64,000 bases of DNA, taken from the NCBI GenBank assembly GCA_030704615.1, contig CM060731.1, positions 24,676,001-24,740,000 on the forward strand, given 5' to 3'. The stretch comes from Takakia lepidozioides. Taxonomy: Eukaryota > Streptophyta > Takakiopsida > Takakiales > Takakiaceae. The notes below the pieces were generated by a model. The model was not told the DNA's origin and made no database searches. It was given only the letters and a program-made list of their open reading frames with translations. Both the position numbers and the translations under genes were made by a program. This document shows positions 10,601-23,625 of the stretch, one piece after another. Position 1 is the first letter of the stretch; each line of letters begins with the position of its first letter.

Positions 10601-13324
10601 ATTCCCGCTCGAGAGACAGGACTAGGTGTAAATGAGTTGGAGGACTCTGAGAACTAAAGGGCCAAGTAGTTGGCTCACCAATCTGCAAAATAATAGTTGA
10701 TGGTAGAATTGCTGACAAAATGTTCATCCTGGGACCTAGTCCTATCCTATATGTACGACATCCACACTTCCCACTTCCCTAATCTTCCCCTTCACCTGCC
10801 ACGTGCAAAATTTTGTATGTAACAAGAACTTGGCAGAGTTCTGTGTGTGCTCTGCACTTCTGTTCATCGCCACCTGCCAAGCTCTCGTATGTTGAAGGCA
10901 CACTTAGTATATGTCATGCTATTTGGAACATTAGCAGCTCTTTGCATCTCAGCTTTGAATTCCATTTCAGAGAACTCTTTTGGAGTATTAGCTTTGGTAC
11001 CATAGTCCTTTTGAGCACCTGTGGCCATGAGAAGTTTTCTTCTTCTTTTGCCTCACACATATACATACGCAGATGCAATATGAGCCTCACTGCAAGGTCT
11101 TCCAACAGCCAGTTGGTAGATTTGAGGGCTGTTTTGAAATATTTGGGTTGTATATTTTCCTGCAGAATTTTGTGCAAGGGATGGGGGCAGCAGCTGTACA
11201 TGGTCTGCAGGTACATTTCTAGGCTATTCTGTTTGGTGGTATCTCTCACATGTTGTGGGCTTCCGCCTTCTGGTAACAAGAAGCATACACTGGACACAGG
11301 GCTTGGAGCTTGCGTGAGCCATGTCAATTCTGGTGATGACTGTTGGCATGTGGTTTACACTTGAAGTTCCTACAGTGCTTCCTATGTAGGGATGATTGAA
11401 TTGGACATTAAAGTCTGCTTGCTGTCCTTGGGCAGTGTTCTTCTCTCTGTGCATGGTCTGGTATAAATGGAGTGCTTTCTTGATAGGATAGCCAACCTTT
11501 CAGCATGAGGAGGATTTCTTTCAATGGCTGTAATTTGAGTAGCTTGTCGGGCTCAAATTCTCTTGCCTAGGGCAGAGTTTCTACTAAAGCCATGCCTTGG
11601 TATTCCACAGGAATTGAGGGAGTCAGCTCGATTTGTGGTGGATTCCTTGATGCACACAGATGCACCTCTTCTCTTTCCTCCAGGCCAGGTTGGGATTGCA
11701 TACTTGAAGATGAGAATGTACTCACAAGACATTGTTTGCCGTAGCTTTTAAAGATGAGAGCAGTGGACCATGGCTAGCTGTAGAGAATGGGCCTGAAAGA
11801 TAGAGAGTGGATCTTAACTTCGGAATGCAAATTGGTTTCTGAAACTCTGTTGGGGTCTTTGGAAAGCAAGATATATTCTTTAGTGTGCAGATTTGAAACC
11901 CATTGTGTGCTCAGCACTGGAAAGGCAATCGTAGTAAAAGATTCCATTGTGCTGGAGGCTTTCTGCATATTAAGTCAAATGATCTTGTGGCGATTGCAGT
12001 GTGGAAAGCATTTTTGGTTAGCCCCTCCTGACAGATTGTTGGTCTTGCTTCTGAAGCTAGCTTTGGCAGCGCTGCGGACTGCAAACCGAGAAGAGCACAA
12101 GGTGGATTTGGACCGGTATTTTACTCTCGACCCCCTTTGGTCACTAGCAAACTTTTGAAATATTTCACCTGATACATAAATCTAGGAGCATTAGGGAGAG
12201 AAGATGAAGAAGTTTATCATGTCCATGAGAGGTATAAGGGCCCGTGTACCCTGTAAAATGTGTTTGCCATAGCCTTGTGGCCATAGACCCCATGGTCAGT
12301 TTTGGTGGAACAAAAGGGAACAGACACTACTTTCTGAGGGGCTCACTCCAGTAGTGGGCCTTACCGTGGTTTAAACAGTTTGTTTGGGCTTTCCAGATTT
12401 CCTCCAGAAAGCCCTTCGCACAAGGATCAATCTACTGTGTCTGATCTAATGTATTTAACTTACATATTCACTCTGAAGTCACAGTTGGACCCAAGAGGAT
12501 ATGTAAATTTTTGTAAGGGTTGGTGAGCATCAGTAGAGAAGCTGTGTTACTTATCTGTACATTTAATCACTCCATTTCCAGATACTTGGCGAATCTTCAG
12601 GAACGCCAACAGCAGCATTCATATGATGAGTTGATCCGTGTCCTTGATTCCATAGATTCATTGGTATGTTCAGGGCTCATGATGGGAGGTATGCTCTGAA
12701 GTAGTTGGTGGGCTTATGCTTAATTCAAGTTTTCTGATGGTAGTTTCCCTGTGGCAACCAAAACATGTGTGTTGGATATAGTCTATGGGTTATGCAAAAG
12801 ATACATCCACCTTAGTTACCTGCTGTCTTAATGCACATGTAGTGAATTTTACAACGTGCCTTCATGTCTTTGTCTTTGTGTGCATGGTATGATTATCTGC
12901 CCCCCCTTTGAGGTAAAGATGCCAGCTCGTCTTTGGTCAAATGGGTGTGGGATGTTTCCAACAGGTGATGGAGGCAAAACACCCTCTGGAAGCAGATGTG
13001 AAACGTATTGATCGTAAGCTGAAATATTGTCGAAATCCTGGCCTGCAGGATGAGTGAGTTCCTGTTGCACTTCAATTAGAAAGCTCAATTCAAAATTGGT
13101 AAATTGGTTGGCCCATTGACTTCCAAAGGCACAAACTTGCATCATTTGTTGAAACTTGTACATGCTGGTGCAGAACCAAGAAGCGGGAACGCAAGGGGAA
13201 ACAGAAGCAGAAGCGCGTTTCCCATGACACTCCTATGGCCAATCCTGTTGATGATTCTCCCCTGTATGTTTTCCTTTCCTGTTTTCCAGACTTTTTAATG
13301 TTTCACAATTTTCTCTTAAAGTAA
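7664..13324 (+). CDS. CYCH: Cyclin H (CDK-activating kinase / TFIIH subunit)
   Basis: Regulatory cyclin of CDK-activating kinase; it partners a CDK7/CDKD kinase and, in TFIIH, supports phosphorylation of the RNA polymerase II tail. Exons: 7664-7723, 7963-8013, 8174-8249, 8983-9125, 9418-9491, 9663-9783, 10428-10496, 11166-11210, 11611-11688, 12057-12115, 12582-12663, 12965-13053, 13174-13324. All junctions are GT-AG with compatible phase, giving 365 residues (Arabidopsis about 336). The N-terminus [20 protein letters not shown] is typical of plant cyclin H. The first cyclin fold holds [25 protein letters not shown] and [12 protein letters not shown]; the second holds [15 protein letters not shown] and [19 protein letters not shown]. 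The tail is Lys/Arg-rich. The 3' end is uncertain: a good GTATGT donor at 13264 could instead splice to 13881, replacing the last residues and ending at 13965. Confidence 0.93.
8481..8513 (+). repeat. Short copy of dispersed intron repeat
   Basis: In cyclin H intron 3, CTTGTGGCCATAACCCC and GGGCCCAG match the start of the repeat found at 12262 and 58467. Confidence 0.35.
11717..11751 (+). repeat. Short copy of dispersed intron repeat
   Basis: In cyclin H intron 9, GTACTCACAAGACATTG followed by TTTGCCGTAGC matches the 5' edge of the 58450 copy, which reads GTACTCATAAGACGTTG then TTTGCCGTAGCC. Confidence 0.5.
12262..12450. mobile_element. Retroelement remnant in cyclin H intron 10
   Basis: About 190 bp is clearly related to 58467-58655 in an intron of the methylesterase gene, from TTTGCC(A/G)TAGCCTTGTGG through GGAACAAAAGGGA to the CAATCT(A/G)CTGTGT end. 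On the reverse strand both copies encode a similar peptide (KGFLEEIWK here, KGFLEDIWK there), which suggests the repeat was once protein-coding, probably from a retroelement. Confidence 0.6.
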
Positions 13325-15255
13325 AGAGTAGCTTGAAATAAGAAATTTCTATCTTTCAATATGGTCTGTGGATGGCACCAAAAGGAACAATACTTTTCAC
13401 CCAAGTGACCAACCATGGAGCTCAGGGAATGCGGTTGTGTGGAAACAGGGATGTTATTGCAATGCATGGGGTGAAAAGACGACATAGCGAGGGTGATATC
13501 ATACTATAAGTTCCTTCTCCATTGGCAAGGCTGCACCAATTTATCGTGTATGTGGTTACTGGATGATCCCAGGTTGGCTATCTTACGAAGGCTGCAGATT
13601 GTTTTCTGTGTGGGCAAATGAACCACGTGGCTGCCCTTTGCATGCTTACTAGGAAAAAGCTGTGAGGAACATTTACCCAGTGCGTTGATGACCCCGTTAG
13701 TGTCGTTTGGAGTGGGTATTATACGATTCATTAATGTTAGTTACGGCTTGGAAGGTTTTGTATGGTTATATACTGATTTATTGCGAGCTCATTTTATGGC
13801 AATAGAGTTAGTTATTTTCTGCCATCTTGGTTAGTACTGCAAGTTGCAGCGTTTTGAGCATGCAGCAGCTTTGTTTGCAGGTGCTTTGTTGAGGTGGGCC
13901 TCAGCTGCAGCCAAGTGAGTGACAGTAAAAAGGCTAGTGATGGTTCATTACACTGTTACATGTAAGTGGTACATCAATAGCAGCTCAATCTCGGAACTGG
14001 CTAGTACAATTTTCTCTCCGATTTGCATTAGGTTTGAAATGTAGGACTGCTTTAGATCACATGTTAGTGGGTACACCACTCATGGAAGGCCTAAAAGAGA
14101 TGATGGCCGATTGCCATCATTCAAATGAAAAGCTCTACTTCTACTGCAAAGTCTAATGTTTGTTGTTAGTCAAAAGGAAGGTTATTCTCAAGCCACCCAG
14201 TACTGACCATGAACGCAGATTGCAAGATAGATGGCACCCTCTAGTGCAGGCAGCGTACAGGAGAGATATAAATTCATCATCAGGGAACAAATCTGCCTGC
14301 TGGTGACTTGTGTCCTGTCTCGAACCCAACTGACAACCACTTGTGAAATGCATTCTGCCAGACAGCATTCTGCACACCAGCAATTTAAAATGGTGCTGGT
14401 TTAACACTCAGAGCAACTGTGTTGAGCAAGGATGATTTTGCCCTATGGTTGTGTTCCTGACAAGCCATTACATTGGTACTGTCTGACTGGAGTTCTTGGA
14501 TTTTCTGCTTGGGCACACCACAGGCTTAGATGGTGATACAAGCTCTCACTTAACAACTCCGTGAGTCAGTCCAAAATGTTTCAGTGCTAGCATGTATATA
14601 CATTTTGGTTTGGGCAGGGCATTTGTCCAAATATGAACGAGGTTGTGTACTACACTAGATAGTAGCTGGTAATTAAGTTAATAGACAAAGTATTTGCCTC
14701 TACAGCATACATGAAAATGCATATACTGCAATATAGTCTTATACACAACCAATACAACTATGTACAAATATGGTAAACTTTAAAGATATGGTATTAGCCT
14801 GGGATCTACCACTTCAAAATCGGGAACTTGAACTTGAAAGCTCTCAAACCGCAGTAGTGGTAGGTCAGTATGGGCACTGTGCCGAATCCATGTTTTGCTG
14901 AAGAAAGACGGAGCAGGAAATTTTCGTTGATTTCAGAGCCAGAAACAAGCCAAGTACAAAGTTCTAGCTTTGCCAACCTCAGAGAACAGCTTGGATTTGC
15001 ACAAAAACACTGTAAATCAACGATGTGTAAAAATGAGGAAAGTATTCACAAACACCACCTCTTGTATAAAAATTAAACAGGGTCGTTTAAATACCCCGAT
15101 CTAAATCATAACACTCTGTACAAGCATTGGATAAGCTCACTCAAGGGCACATCCCTCTCTGTATTGGCCTACTCCAATCAAACAAAAATCTATAAAAGGC
15201 TGTCTTTGTGTCAATGTGATATACAAAAAAATCATGATCACTGAAACCCTCCTCT
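13325..15255. other. Convergent intergenic region
   Basis: This lies between the 3' ends of the cyclin H gene (+) and the hydrolase gene (-). It probably contains both 3' UTRs. A possible alternative last exon of cyclin H lies at 13881-13965. No other gene is supported; the short open frames show no domain. Confidence 0.5.
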
Positions 15256-18200
15256 TCACCAATCAAGAGATGAAAGGAAAGGAAGCATGCTTGCAGCTGC
15301 AAGCTCAGGTCGGTCATCATGAGGGCAATGACCCACATCTGGAAGTGTCTCCACAAAGACATCACCTCGTTCGCGTGCAAGCTTCATGAAATACTTAGCA
15401 ACCTGCTCAAAATGAAGGCCGATAAAGTTCAGTTGCACACAGACTGAAAAATACCCCGAAGTGTTCTCTAGAAAATCTGATGTTGGTTGTAAACAAAGTG
15501 GCAAACAGCCCAATCAAGGTTGCTAGTTAAGAAAGTACTATATAGATACCAGGCTGCAGACGAATTCATTAAAACAATGACTTTGGACCACTGCAGGGAT
15601 GGAAACCTCACACAGGAATACCCTTCCCCACATGGGTACATGTACAGATAACATCGATAGAACCCAAGCCCTGCACTTCTCTTGATAAACAGCCATAAAT
15701 ATAAATATCCATGGGCGCAGTTAGCTAGATAGTAAATCTTCTCATTTTAGTAGCCAAGAAAGAAAAGAGGAGTGTGGGAGCTGGTCAGTAATTTAATACC
15801 GGGCCATTAGCGGGAGTCCAAGGATCTTTGTCACCCCACAACAGCAATAAGGGCACACTAATTTGTGGCATGAGTGCCTCTGGGCGTGGACCTGTAGGCA
15901 GAACAAACACTTGATCTTAAAAATGATCCAGTCTGCCATGCTTTTTTCTTTCCCCTATTCCGCTCTCCACTAGAAGTCTTCTAATCCCTCCCCATCTTCA
16001 TAACAAAATGATCTGTAACCCGCTAAAACAAACCAATAAGAGTTTGTGACGTTGATTGCAAGGTACAAAAGCTGATATCGAATAAAGTTCTTTCTTAAGT
16101 GGCTGTCAGTGTAATGGACAGAGAACTCCCAGCACAATTTACGAGTCCCAATCTAAAATAGCACAATGAAATGATTGCCACTTACCTGGCTCTCCAGTGA
16201 ACACCTTCACAAAGACATCCAGAGCCCCTGGATCTGTTGATGGATGATGCAGAATATCCACCTGTACAACACGTATAATCAGTAAACAGTTGCCACTCAG
16301 AATCCAATTCAAGAACGAAATCACAACAGAACAATCTCCTCTCTAATATATCAACTGGGACTCCACAACCCAACTATGTCTGAGTAAGCCAGTGTCATTG
16401 TCACAAATTTTCACCATCCCAGCCATACACTGCTGTACAGAACAAATACTACTGATGGGACAGAACTCCTTACAAGCTGATCAGTCACAGCTGCCTTGTT
16501 GCGATAAGCTTGTTGCTGTAATATCGTTTTCACATTTTCCTTGCTTCGAAATCTAGAGAAGTTTTAACATATGTCAGCTTGCTTCTCCACGGTAAAAGAA
16601 GAATACAAAGGCACATCAAGGAATGCAAGTTTACTGATGAGAAAAGGCTTCTGTTCGCTTACACCAACTATTACAAGTGGAGGACAATCAGCAGAAAAAG
16701 GGAGTAGAAAGCTGGGGGAATGCCATGATGTACTGATGATCCTATTATACACAAACAACGTTATATGAAGTGTAGGGATGCTGACAAAAATAAGCCCTAA
16801 AGTGCAGGGGATGATGTCCATTGAAAAATTGGAATGTCCCAATGAGCCTCACGAGCTCAATTTTGTATAATGATCACTTACCTCTTCAAACATATGCAAG
16901 GGGGTCAGCAAAAGAGACTGAAACCAGCTGATGAAAGACAAGTAGGCTTACCGGTTGAACAAAACGTTGGCAATTTTAGGCTGTTGAAGTAGGAACTCAA
17001 CAGCAACAAATATAGGAGATACCAATTGAAGTAGAAAACCATCCTGTGTCAGACCCTTCCTATTCATGGCCCCCGCACAATTTAATAGCACAATTCCCCT
17101 GCATCCAACATCATGAGCATTAATCTTGAATATCTGTCGTCCCCTACCACAAAGTTGAGCACTCAAAACCTAATTTCCATGTACTCTCCACTGCCTCTGC
17201 TGCACCTTTTGAATACTGCTCCAGCTTTTTGTGTGACACCATCCTTATTCTCTTGTTCATTCCCCACACTTCCTATCCTTAATGCCAGAGCAGTCAGCAA
17301 GCCAAGAGGTCGCCAGCCAACAGTACATCGGTCTATTTATAAAATGACTGGAGCAGGAATTCTTACTAGGGTGCGCTAGAATTTTTACTTTCAGTCATGA
17401 GGAGCATGCCTACTAACACTCTAAGACAGTAACTCCAGATGCAGTTTAACCAGAGAAAGGCCTTGTGCCCCTCCAGATAACACTTCCTAACTCATGTCCA
17501 GAGCAAGTGCAACGTACTTGAAAGTTCTAGTGTCAGCCTTTGCACAAGCTGCCAGAACAGTGAGGGACCCTATTGAGTTCCCAACCAGCACTGAACCTTC
17601 GGGAGTGAATTCATGAGCAAAATCTGTGACACAAATAACCCAAAAGTAAGAGGTTGCAAACCCGTTATTCAGCTCTCATGACATGTCTAGTGCATGTTCA
17701 CAGGGTAGTTGACTGACCATTTAACACGATGGGTGAGCCTGAACTTCTGGATCTGTCACACATGGATTATTTTCTTGGGAAATGCTTTTGCAAGAGAGGA
17801 TTTGGCAGCTTAGTTCCAATTTTACCGAGGCTTTCCGTAGAGCACCTATTGGATTTCATGCTCCAGATGATGGCCAAAGCCATTAGTAGTGACAGGCAGT
17901 TACTACACAAAGCCAACCCTGTAAGTAGTGGCTCATCCTTCCAGCTAGCATGAATCCTATGACTGTCTCTGAGATCATAGTGACACCTAAACAATTATTA
18001 CAGTCCTTGATATTCTGTTCTAAACAAGTGGTTCACGAGACATGCCATGAAAATATTCAGTCCTTATAGAGAGAAGACTCCGACCGAAGCCAGTGTAGAT
18101 AAGAGCCGTTCCCCTGGCGCGGGGGGTGAATATCAGATGATACAGCTCGTGTGATTGAGATAATATGCATTATTACCTTCACACTTCAATTTTGGATAAG

Positions 18201-21200
18201 GCTAAAACGAGATTTTTTGGGGTTCTGTTGGACTTAAGCCTGTCGACACACCTACCTGGGTTAGGGCTAGTGTAAGTTCCATCTTTCTCCTTATGTGGTG
18301 TATTCTATATGCTTTGCTGCAGGGAAGTAAAAGGCTACAATAAAGACTCAAGTGGAAACTCTTATAACTTCTTCACCAAACCCAAGTTTGCATGATTGAG
18401 GGGAATGATTACAGACCGCATACAAGGTCAGCCCATAAATCGGGCCCATACTCGGTTTTTGAAGGCTTCTCGGAGGCACCAAATCCCAGAAGATCAATTG
18501 CATAAACTCGATAGTTCTCCGCCAGGTAGGGAAACAGATTAGCAAAATGCCCCGCATTTCCTCCTGCAGAAGAGCCAAAAGATCAGCAAGTTTTAAGTTT
18601 ATCTTGAATTTAATCTTGTGCAAACATTAATCCACACCTCAAAGTAACATTATACTGTATTTGTCATAGTGGGAGGACTAACTTCTGGAATAGCGTATTG
18701 GCACATGTAAATGAGAAGAAGGTCTAGCCACATACCAAAGCCATGCACCAAAATAAGTGGCTTGCCAAAGCCTGCCACTGCATAATTTATTCTGTGGCCT
18801 CTGCAAACATCCACCCAATCATTGCAACTACCAGATCACTAGCAGCAAATATAATGATCTACTTAGTACATCCAAACATCCACCAGACAGCCCTAGCCAC
18901 TGTAAGTAGCCCAGGTGTCATTTTGTAAGCTTTCAATAAGAACACTGAAGACAAGACAGAAAAAAGAAGAAAGAGAGAAAGAAATATGTCACTCCGGTCC
19001 TAAAGTCCCCATGCAACCAAAGGGAAAACAGCAAAGCACACATGGCTGGCCAAAATAAAACAAGCACTTCAACAAAAACCAATGTACCTCCATATCCAGG
19101 AGTTTGACTTGAAAGGTAGAATTAACAGAGCATCATCCAATGCCTGAATACTTTGAACCAATGTTGGTAAGGGAACTCTCTTCTCAACCTCAATCTGCAT
19201 TGTCACTGAACCTCCCCTGGGGCCTCCCTCCTTGAAAGGACCTAACCAAGCATTCCCTACTCCATCCAGCTCCAGCACTTGTGCCTTGAGCCTGCACGAA
19301 CAAAGAGGTGTGTATGAGCAAGGAAGCCACAGAAGGGGAAGCAACACATAGTAGTGTATTCTGCAGGTCATTATTGCAACTTTGCATACATCCACTTGAC
19401 CTACGATGGTCTAAACCCTGCCCAACAACGTTTTCTTACATGACCACACATACAATTAGCTCCCCGGTTCAGCCATTTTTGTTGACACTTCCATTCCAAC
19501 TGATCAACACAGTAATCATTGCTCCTCATGAGTGCACCCAAGTAACAACTCATTACTAAGAGTAAAAGTATTCTCTGGTAAGGAGAGAAGATATTCAAGG
19601 TCTCCGCGGCAAAGTTCTATAGCTTACAATCCCCTTTGCATGACTTAACCCGCAGAGGATAAGAGCACTACGGAACTCACCTTCTAAGGTCGTTGTCATT
19701 TGCCACTCCACAGATCCTACAGATTAATAGCATAAAACAGATCAGTTAAGATCATAACATATTCAAAACAAATCTCATATACAATACTCACATGTTCCAT
19801 ACTCAACCCTGCAGTCCAGGGTACAGATGGGTGCCCCCCATGTCTTGAGACCACTGAACTGGGGATGAGGTTAAAAGTTTTTCCACTGCTGATGTTCCAT
19901 TATATTCAGCACAGACACTTCAATTCAACAGCCTCCCACAAATGATTACACAAAGAGGTGAGAAGCATACGTGATGGTAGTGCTTCGAGTGCCAGTTGAC
20001 AAACCAATGTCCATCCCCAGTGCAGAAGCAAGCTGCATATTTGGCGTGATGAATTCTGCTTCTTTTGACTCATCTGTACCAGCCCCTGTGGCTAATCCTG
20101 TAGCAGTGAAGACAACTTCAGTATATCAATCTCTTAAGGTCTTAATACTTGTGCAACTCTCTACCCACGATAGCAGACACATGCCATTCAAATTAGACTT
20201 AAATTAAACTATACATGAGACTGGCACCTCCAGATTTTGAACTCTGTGTTGACTTAATTGAGCACCATCATGAATACACCAGGTTAGAGGATGCGTCCAT
20301 ACAAGCATTGAGAAATAATGTTCACACAACAAGCTGCACAATGTCTCGCTAGTTCAATTCACTCCTGCAATACATTAGTAGACTCTTTGAACTGGAAGTG
20401 TTTATTGTTTCCCTCTCCACCTATCCTTTTACTTGCTCATCTTTTTGCACCACTTCCTATGTACATCTTCAAGTACAGTCCACACCTGCATATACAGTTG
20501 ACCTGCGTCGCCTTTGCCTGGAGTCCTGTTGAGCATGGCCAGTTGAGAAGCTCACACTATGTGGGGATTGGGTTGAGTGCCTACTAAGACCAGAGACCTT
20601 CAAATGGTATGGCCTTAAAATAGTGCTACTGAATCGCCTTGGGTAATTTACATTGCCAAACTGAGCTCCTCTTTTATGGTAAGGACTTTGCCTTGACGGC
20701 CCCCCTGTACATCCTTGCTGTCGCTGCAACATTAAGATAACATCCAGTACAAATTTGCAGAAAGGCTAGTTTTGAATCTAATCAAACAAATTACTAAGCA
20801 GACAAAAAATGTATTCAAACTGTTTCCAGACATAAGGGCTACACAATTAAATATGTCCATCCCTCACACTAATGTCAAATTGCCACACCTGCGCAAACAA
20901 TGGAAAGTACTGTAGTGTGTACTTGCCATAGGTAACTCGGACTATCTCTGCGCCACCAAGAACTGGATGCAGGAATACACCTAGATTTCTCTGTTCAAGA
21001 CACCACGAAGCCATAGATATAAAAGGTACAATACTAAGTACAGCGGTTGTAACCTGATGGGATTCTATCCTGTATTCACGCTCTCTACAGCTTTCGATTA
21101 TTCCTTTCATCTGCAAGGTCTCTCATGTTTCTCTCCATCAGGTGCACCTTCCATTGCAGATGACAAGTCCTACATATTGCCTTTCAACATCTAGGCAGCT

Positions 21201-21522
21201 CCTTTTCTCTTGTCAGTTTCAATTCTCTCTCTCTCTCCATAATCCTTAAAGAAACAACAAAAGATGGAACCCGCGAGAAAATAACAGCTCTGTGATTGGC
21301 GATGGTCATTATTCCGTCTAAAATTACTGGGAAGCCGCAAACCCACATCACGATCTCCAACCAGATAATGAAACTAGCGTCCGAAACAAAGGGTTGGGGA
21401 CGGGCACATCGAAATCAAATCACACCCATCTCATAAACAATAGTGATGCTTCGTACCTCGCTGGAGAGAAAACCCTCCACAGCAGGTGCTCCCTGAAACA
21501 CAGCTCGTTGGACAAGCTCCAT
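15256..21522 (-). CDS. Alpha/beta hydrolase fold protein, probably plastid-targeted
   Basis: Fourteen exons on the reverse strand: 21522-21457, 20990-20889, 20723-20591, 20097-19971, 19716-19681, 19291-19088, 18800-18736, 18563-18417, 17623-17518, 17098-16952, 16552-16474, 16261-16186, 15891-15800, 15402-15256. Phases agree and the product is 508 residues. About 230 residues precede the hydrolase domain: a basic, Ser-rich, low-acid N-terminus like a transit peptide, then a lineage-specific stretch. The domain shows WRGHRINYAVAGFGKP, the oxyanion motif HGFGG (about 243), VYAIDLLGFGAS, the nucleophile GNSIGS (Ser about 310), WGDKDPW (Asp about 452) and DVGHCPHDD (His about 485), so the triad looks intact. 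It resembles plant chloroplast hydrolases such as those related to At4g36530 and At5g19850. The substrate is unknown. Exons 1 and 2 are the least certain. Confidence 0.88.
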
Positions 21523-23625
21523 CCCAACTAAAGAGAAGTGGAAACGAAGGGAGAGGGGAATAAGAATAGGAGACAAAATAGTGCCCACCGCAGCAACCCA
21601 CTCACTACGCAACAAGCAAGACTGGTCTGTGCTCTGCACTCTGACAGAGAGAGCAACACTGGCACACTCCAAGCCCGAAAAGAACAGTAAAAGTGAGATC
21701 TTTCGGTGACGTGCAAGAATGTGAACAGGGCAGCTCCTATGTCTATCAGCCTATACACAACTGCCACGTCATGAGATTTGACGCCACCTGGCATGTGGGT
21801 TCACGCGCCATTCGCTCCTTCGAGAATCTGAGGCAGTTGTGGAAGGAAGTCCACAATGTACTTAGCAAGATCGGATGCTGTAACAAGGTGTGTCCGAGAT
21901 AAGCAAAGTGGTAGTTGATTGCTCGGCCCATCATCTCAATGGCGGAAATGTCTGTGGAGGGTGGCTAATCAAGGCTACCTTTAGTGGTCTACCAAGTTGA
22001 AGCTGTTTAATTTGTTCCCTGAAGATTGAATAGGTCTCTCTGTGTTGTCCATGATTTCCGCACCGTAGCGTCTGCAGGTCTATGTTCTTGCTCAGGAACC
22101 TGATCGACTGTCTTCAAGCGTTTCTTCTGGATGGAAGTGGTAAATTGTATCACTCATTGCTTCTTTGTGCTTACTTGCACGGTTGTAGATGCAGCCACCA
22201 CAGAAAGCAGCAGTTTTGGAAATCTGCTCGTGTTAACTTTGTCCTCTCTCTTCTTATGCGTTCAAGCGTAGGTACAGGTCAGGGGAGTGACTTGCACCCA
22301 GTAGAAGAACAAGTTGTATGTTGTGTATGTATTTTGCAAGAAAACAAGGACGTGTGTGTGCTAATGGGGTTCCACACCACCACTTTGGCACCCACTGGAT
22401 TCAGTAGCATTCTGGACCTTCAAAGTACAGATGGTAACGGAGACGCCCAGAAACATCAATGTGTCTCCCAAATTTCTTTAACGAGAAATGCTAGATTCCA
22501 AAATACATCTACATGCGTACCAGTCTCACAGCCATATGAGAACACCACAAGAATGGTATAAGCACAATGCGCGCAAAATGGGTCTCTGAATCCATACTAT
22601 ACTACACCACAACTGGGGCGTGATGCACTTACCAGAACCGCATAAAAGTAGGACAAGGAAAACGGAAGCTCACTTTGTGCAAACGCAACCAGAATCACTC
22701 AATCTGCTCTCTAGATGATCGGTTGATGAAAGCTGTTGCACACACTCTGGGTAGGCCAAATGAAGCACTGGGACTGGAAATACGTGTGATGTTATGCAGA
22801 ATGGATTCATGAGGAGATTTGTGATGAAGTATGGCAGTTGGTACGATGCAATTACACGAGAGAAAAGGCCTGAAAGTTGTCATGGTTACAAGTTACCCAG
22901 TTACAACGCAAGTGTTGGTGATCTGGGAGCTGATGAGTGTTGCGATTGCCCACTTTAATGTGAGGCATCGAAGAGGCCTGTCTTCATCTGTTGCTGGTCA
23001 CTCCCATGCAAACCAAGGTAATTGTAGACAATAGATCGAAGCTTTGAACGAACAAGCATCTGGACATTACACATAAATGTGTCGCTAGAAAGGTCTTCGA
23101 CATTATCGTCTCAGCCAAGATGGGAACGTAAACATCACATCGCAAACGTGATTTGCAAGAATAGCATCGCGCATCCTCATTTGAGCTATTGCTGAACCAC
23201 ACGCGATGGTCAACAACTTGTCTCCTCCATGGTGACAGCCATAACCTCATGAGTTGAAACCCGGAGGTTATTGCTGTCCTCATCGAACCTTCTTTAGGTT
23301 CAGCGAACTCAGCCACGATGTGAGCTGCAGAGGTTTATATAGACCGTGGAGTTCTCAGGTCAAGCATTTAGGTTTATATCAACTACAGTGCAGTCGTCAA
23401 AACTGTGAGCGCAGTCGGTGGTTCTAATCCAATTTCTCAATTTTCTCAAAAGGCAGCAATCCAACGTGACAATGAAATCGGGAAGGGGGCAGTCGGGCTT
23501 CGAGGTTTGTATGAACTTCAAGGGAGTAGAAATCTCTAAGTAGTCATGACCACTAGAATGCTGCGCAAGCTTCCAAACAAGGTAATCTCTACAGTCGGGT
23601 GTTTCTCTTCGGGGGAAAGGAAGTG
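21523..23625. other. Divergent intergenic region, hydrolase / PPR
   Basis: Both flanking genes are transcribed away from this region, so it should hold both promoters. Open frames inside it (for example 22082-22561 +) show no domain and no coding bias that I trust. Confidence 0.45.

Noticed and set aside
10813-11364. 183-codon forward open frame
   Set aside because: It overlaps cyclin H intron 7 and exon 8 in a different frame from the exon ([10 protein letters not shown] is the real frame) and has no domain.
21523-21672. Fifty-residue N-terminal extension of the hydrolase
   Set aside because: The frame is open but its first codon is TTG; the first ATG is at 21522.
22082-22561. 159-codon forward open frame
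   Set aside because: No recognisable motif or splice support; it lies in the promoter region between divergent genes.
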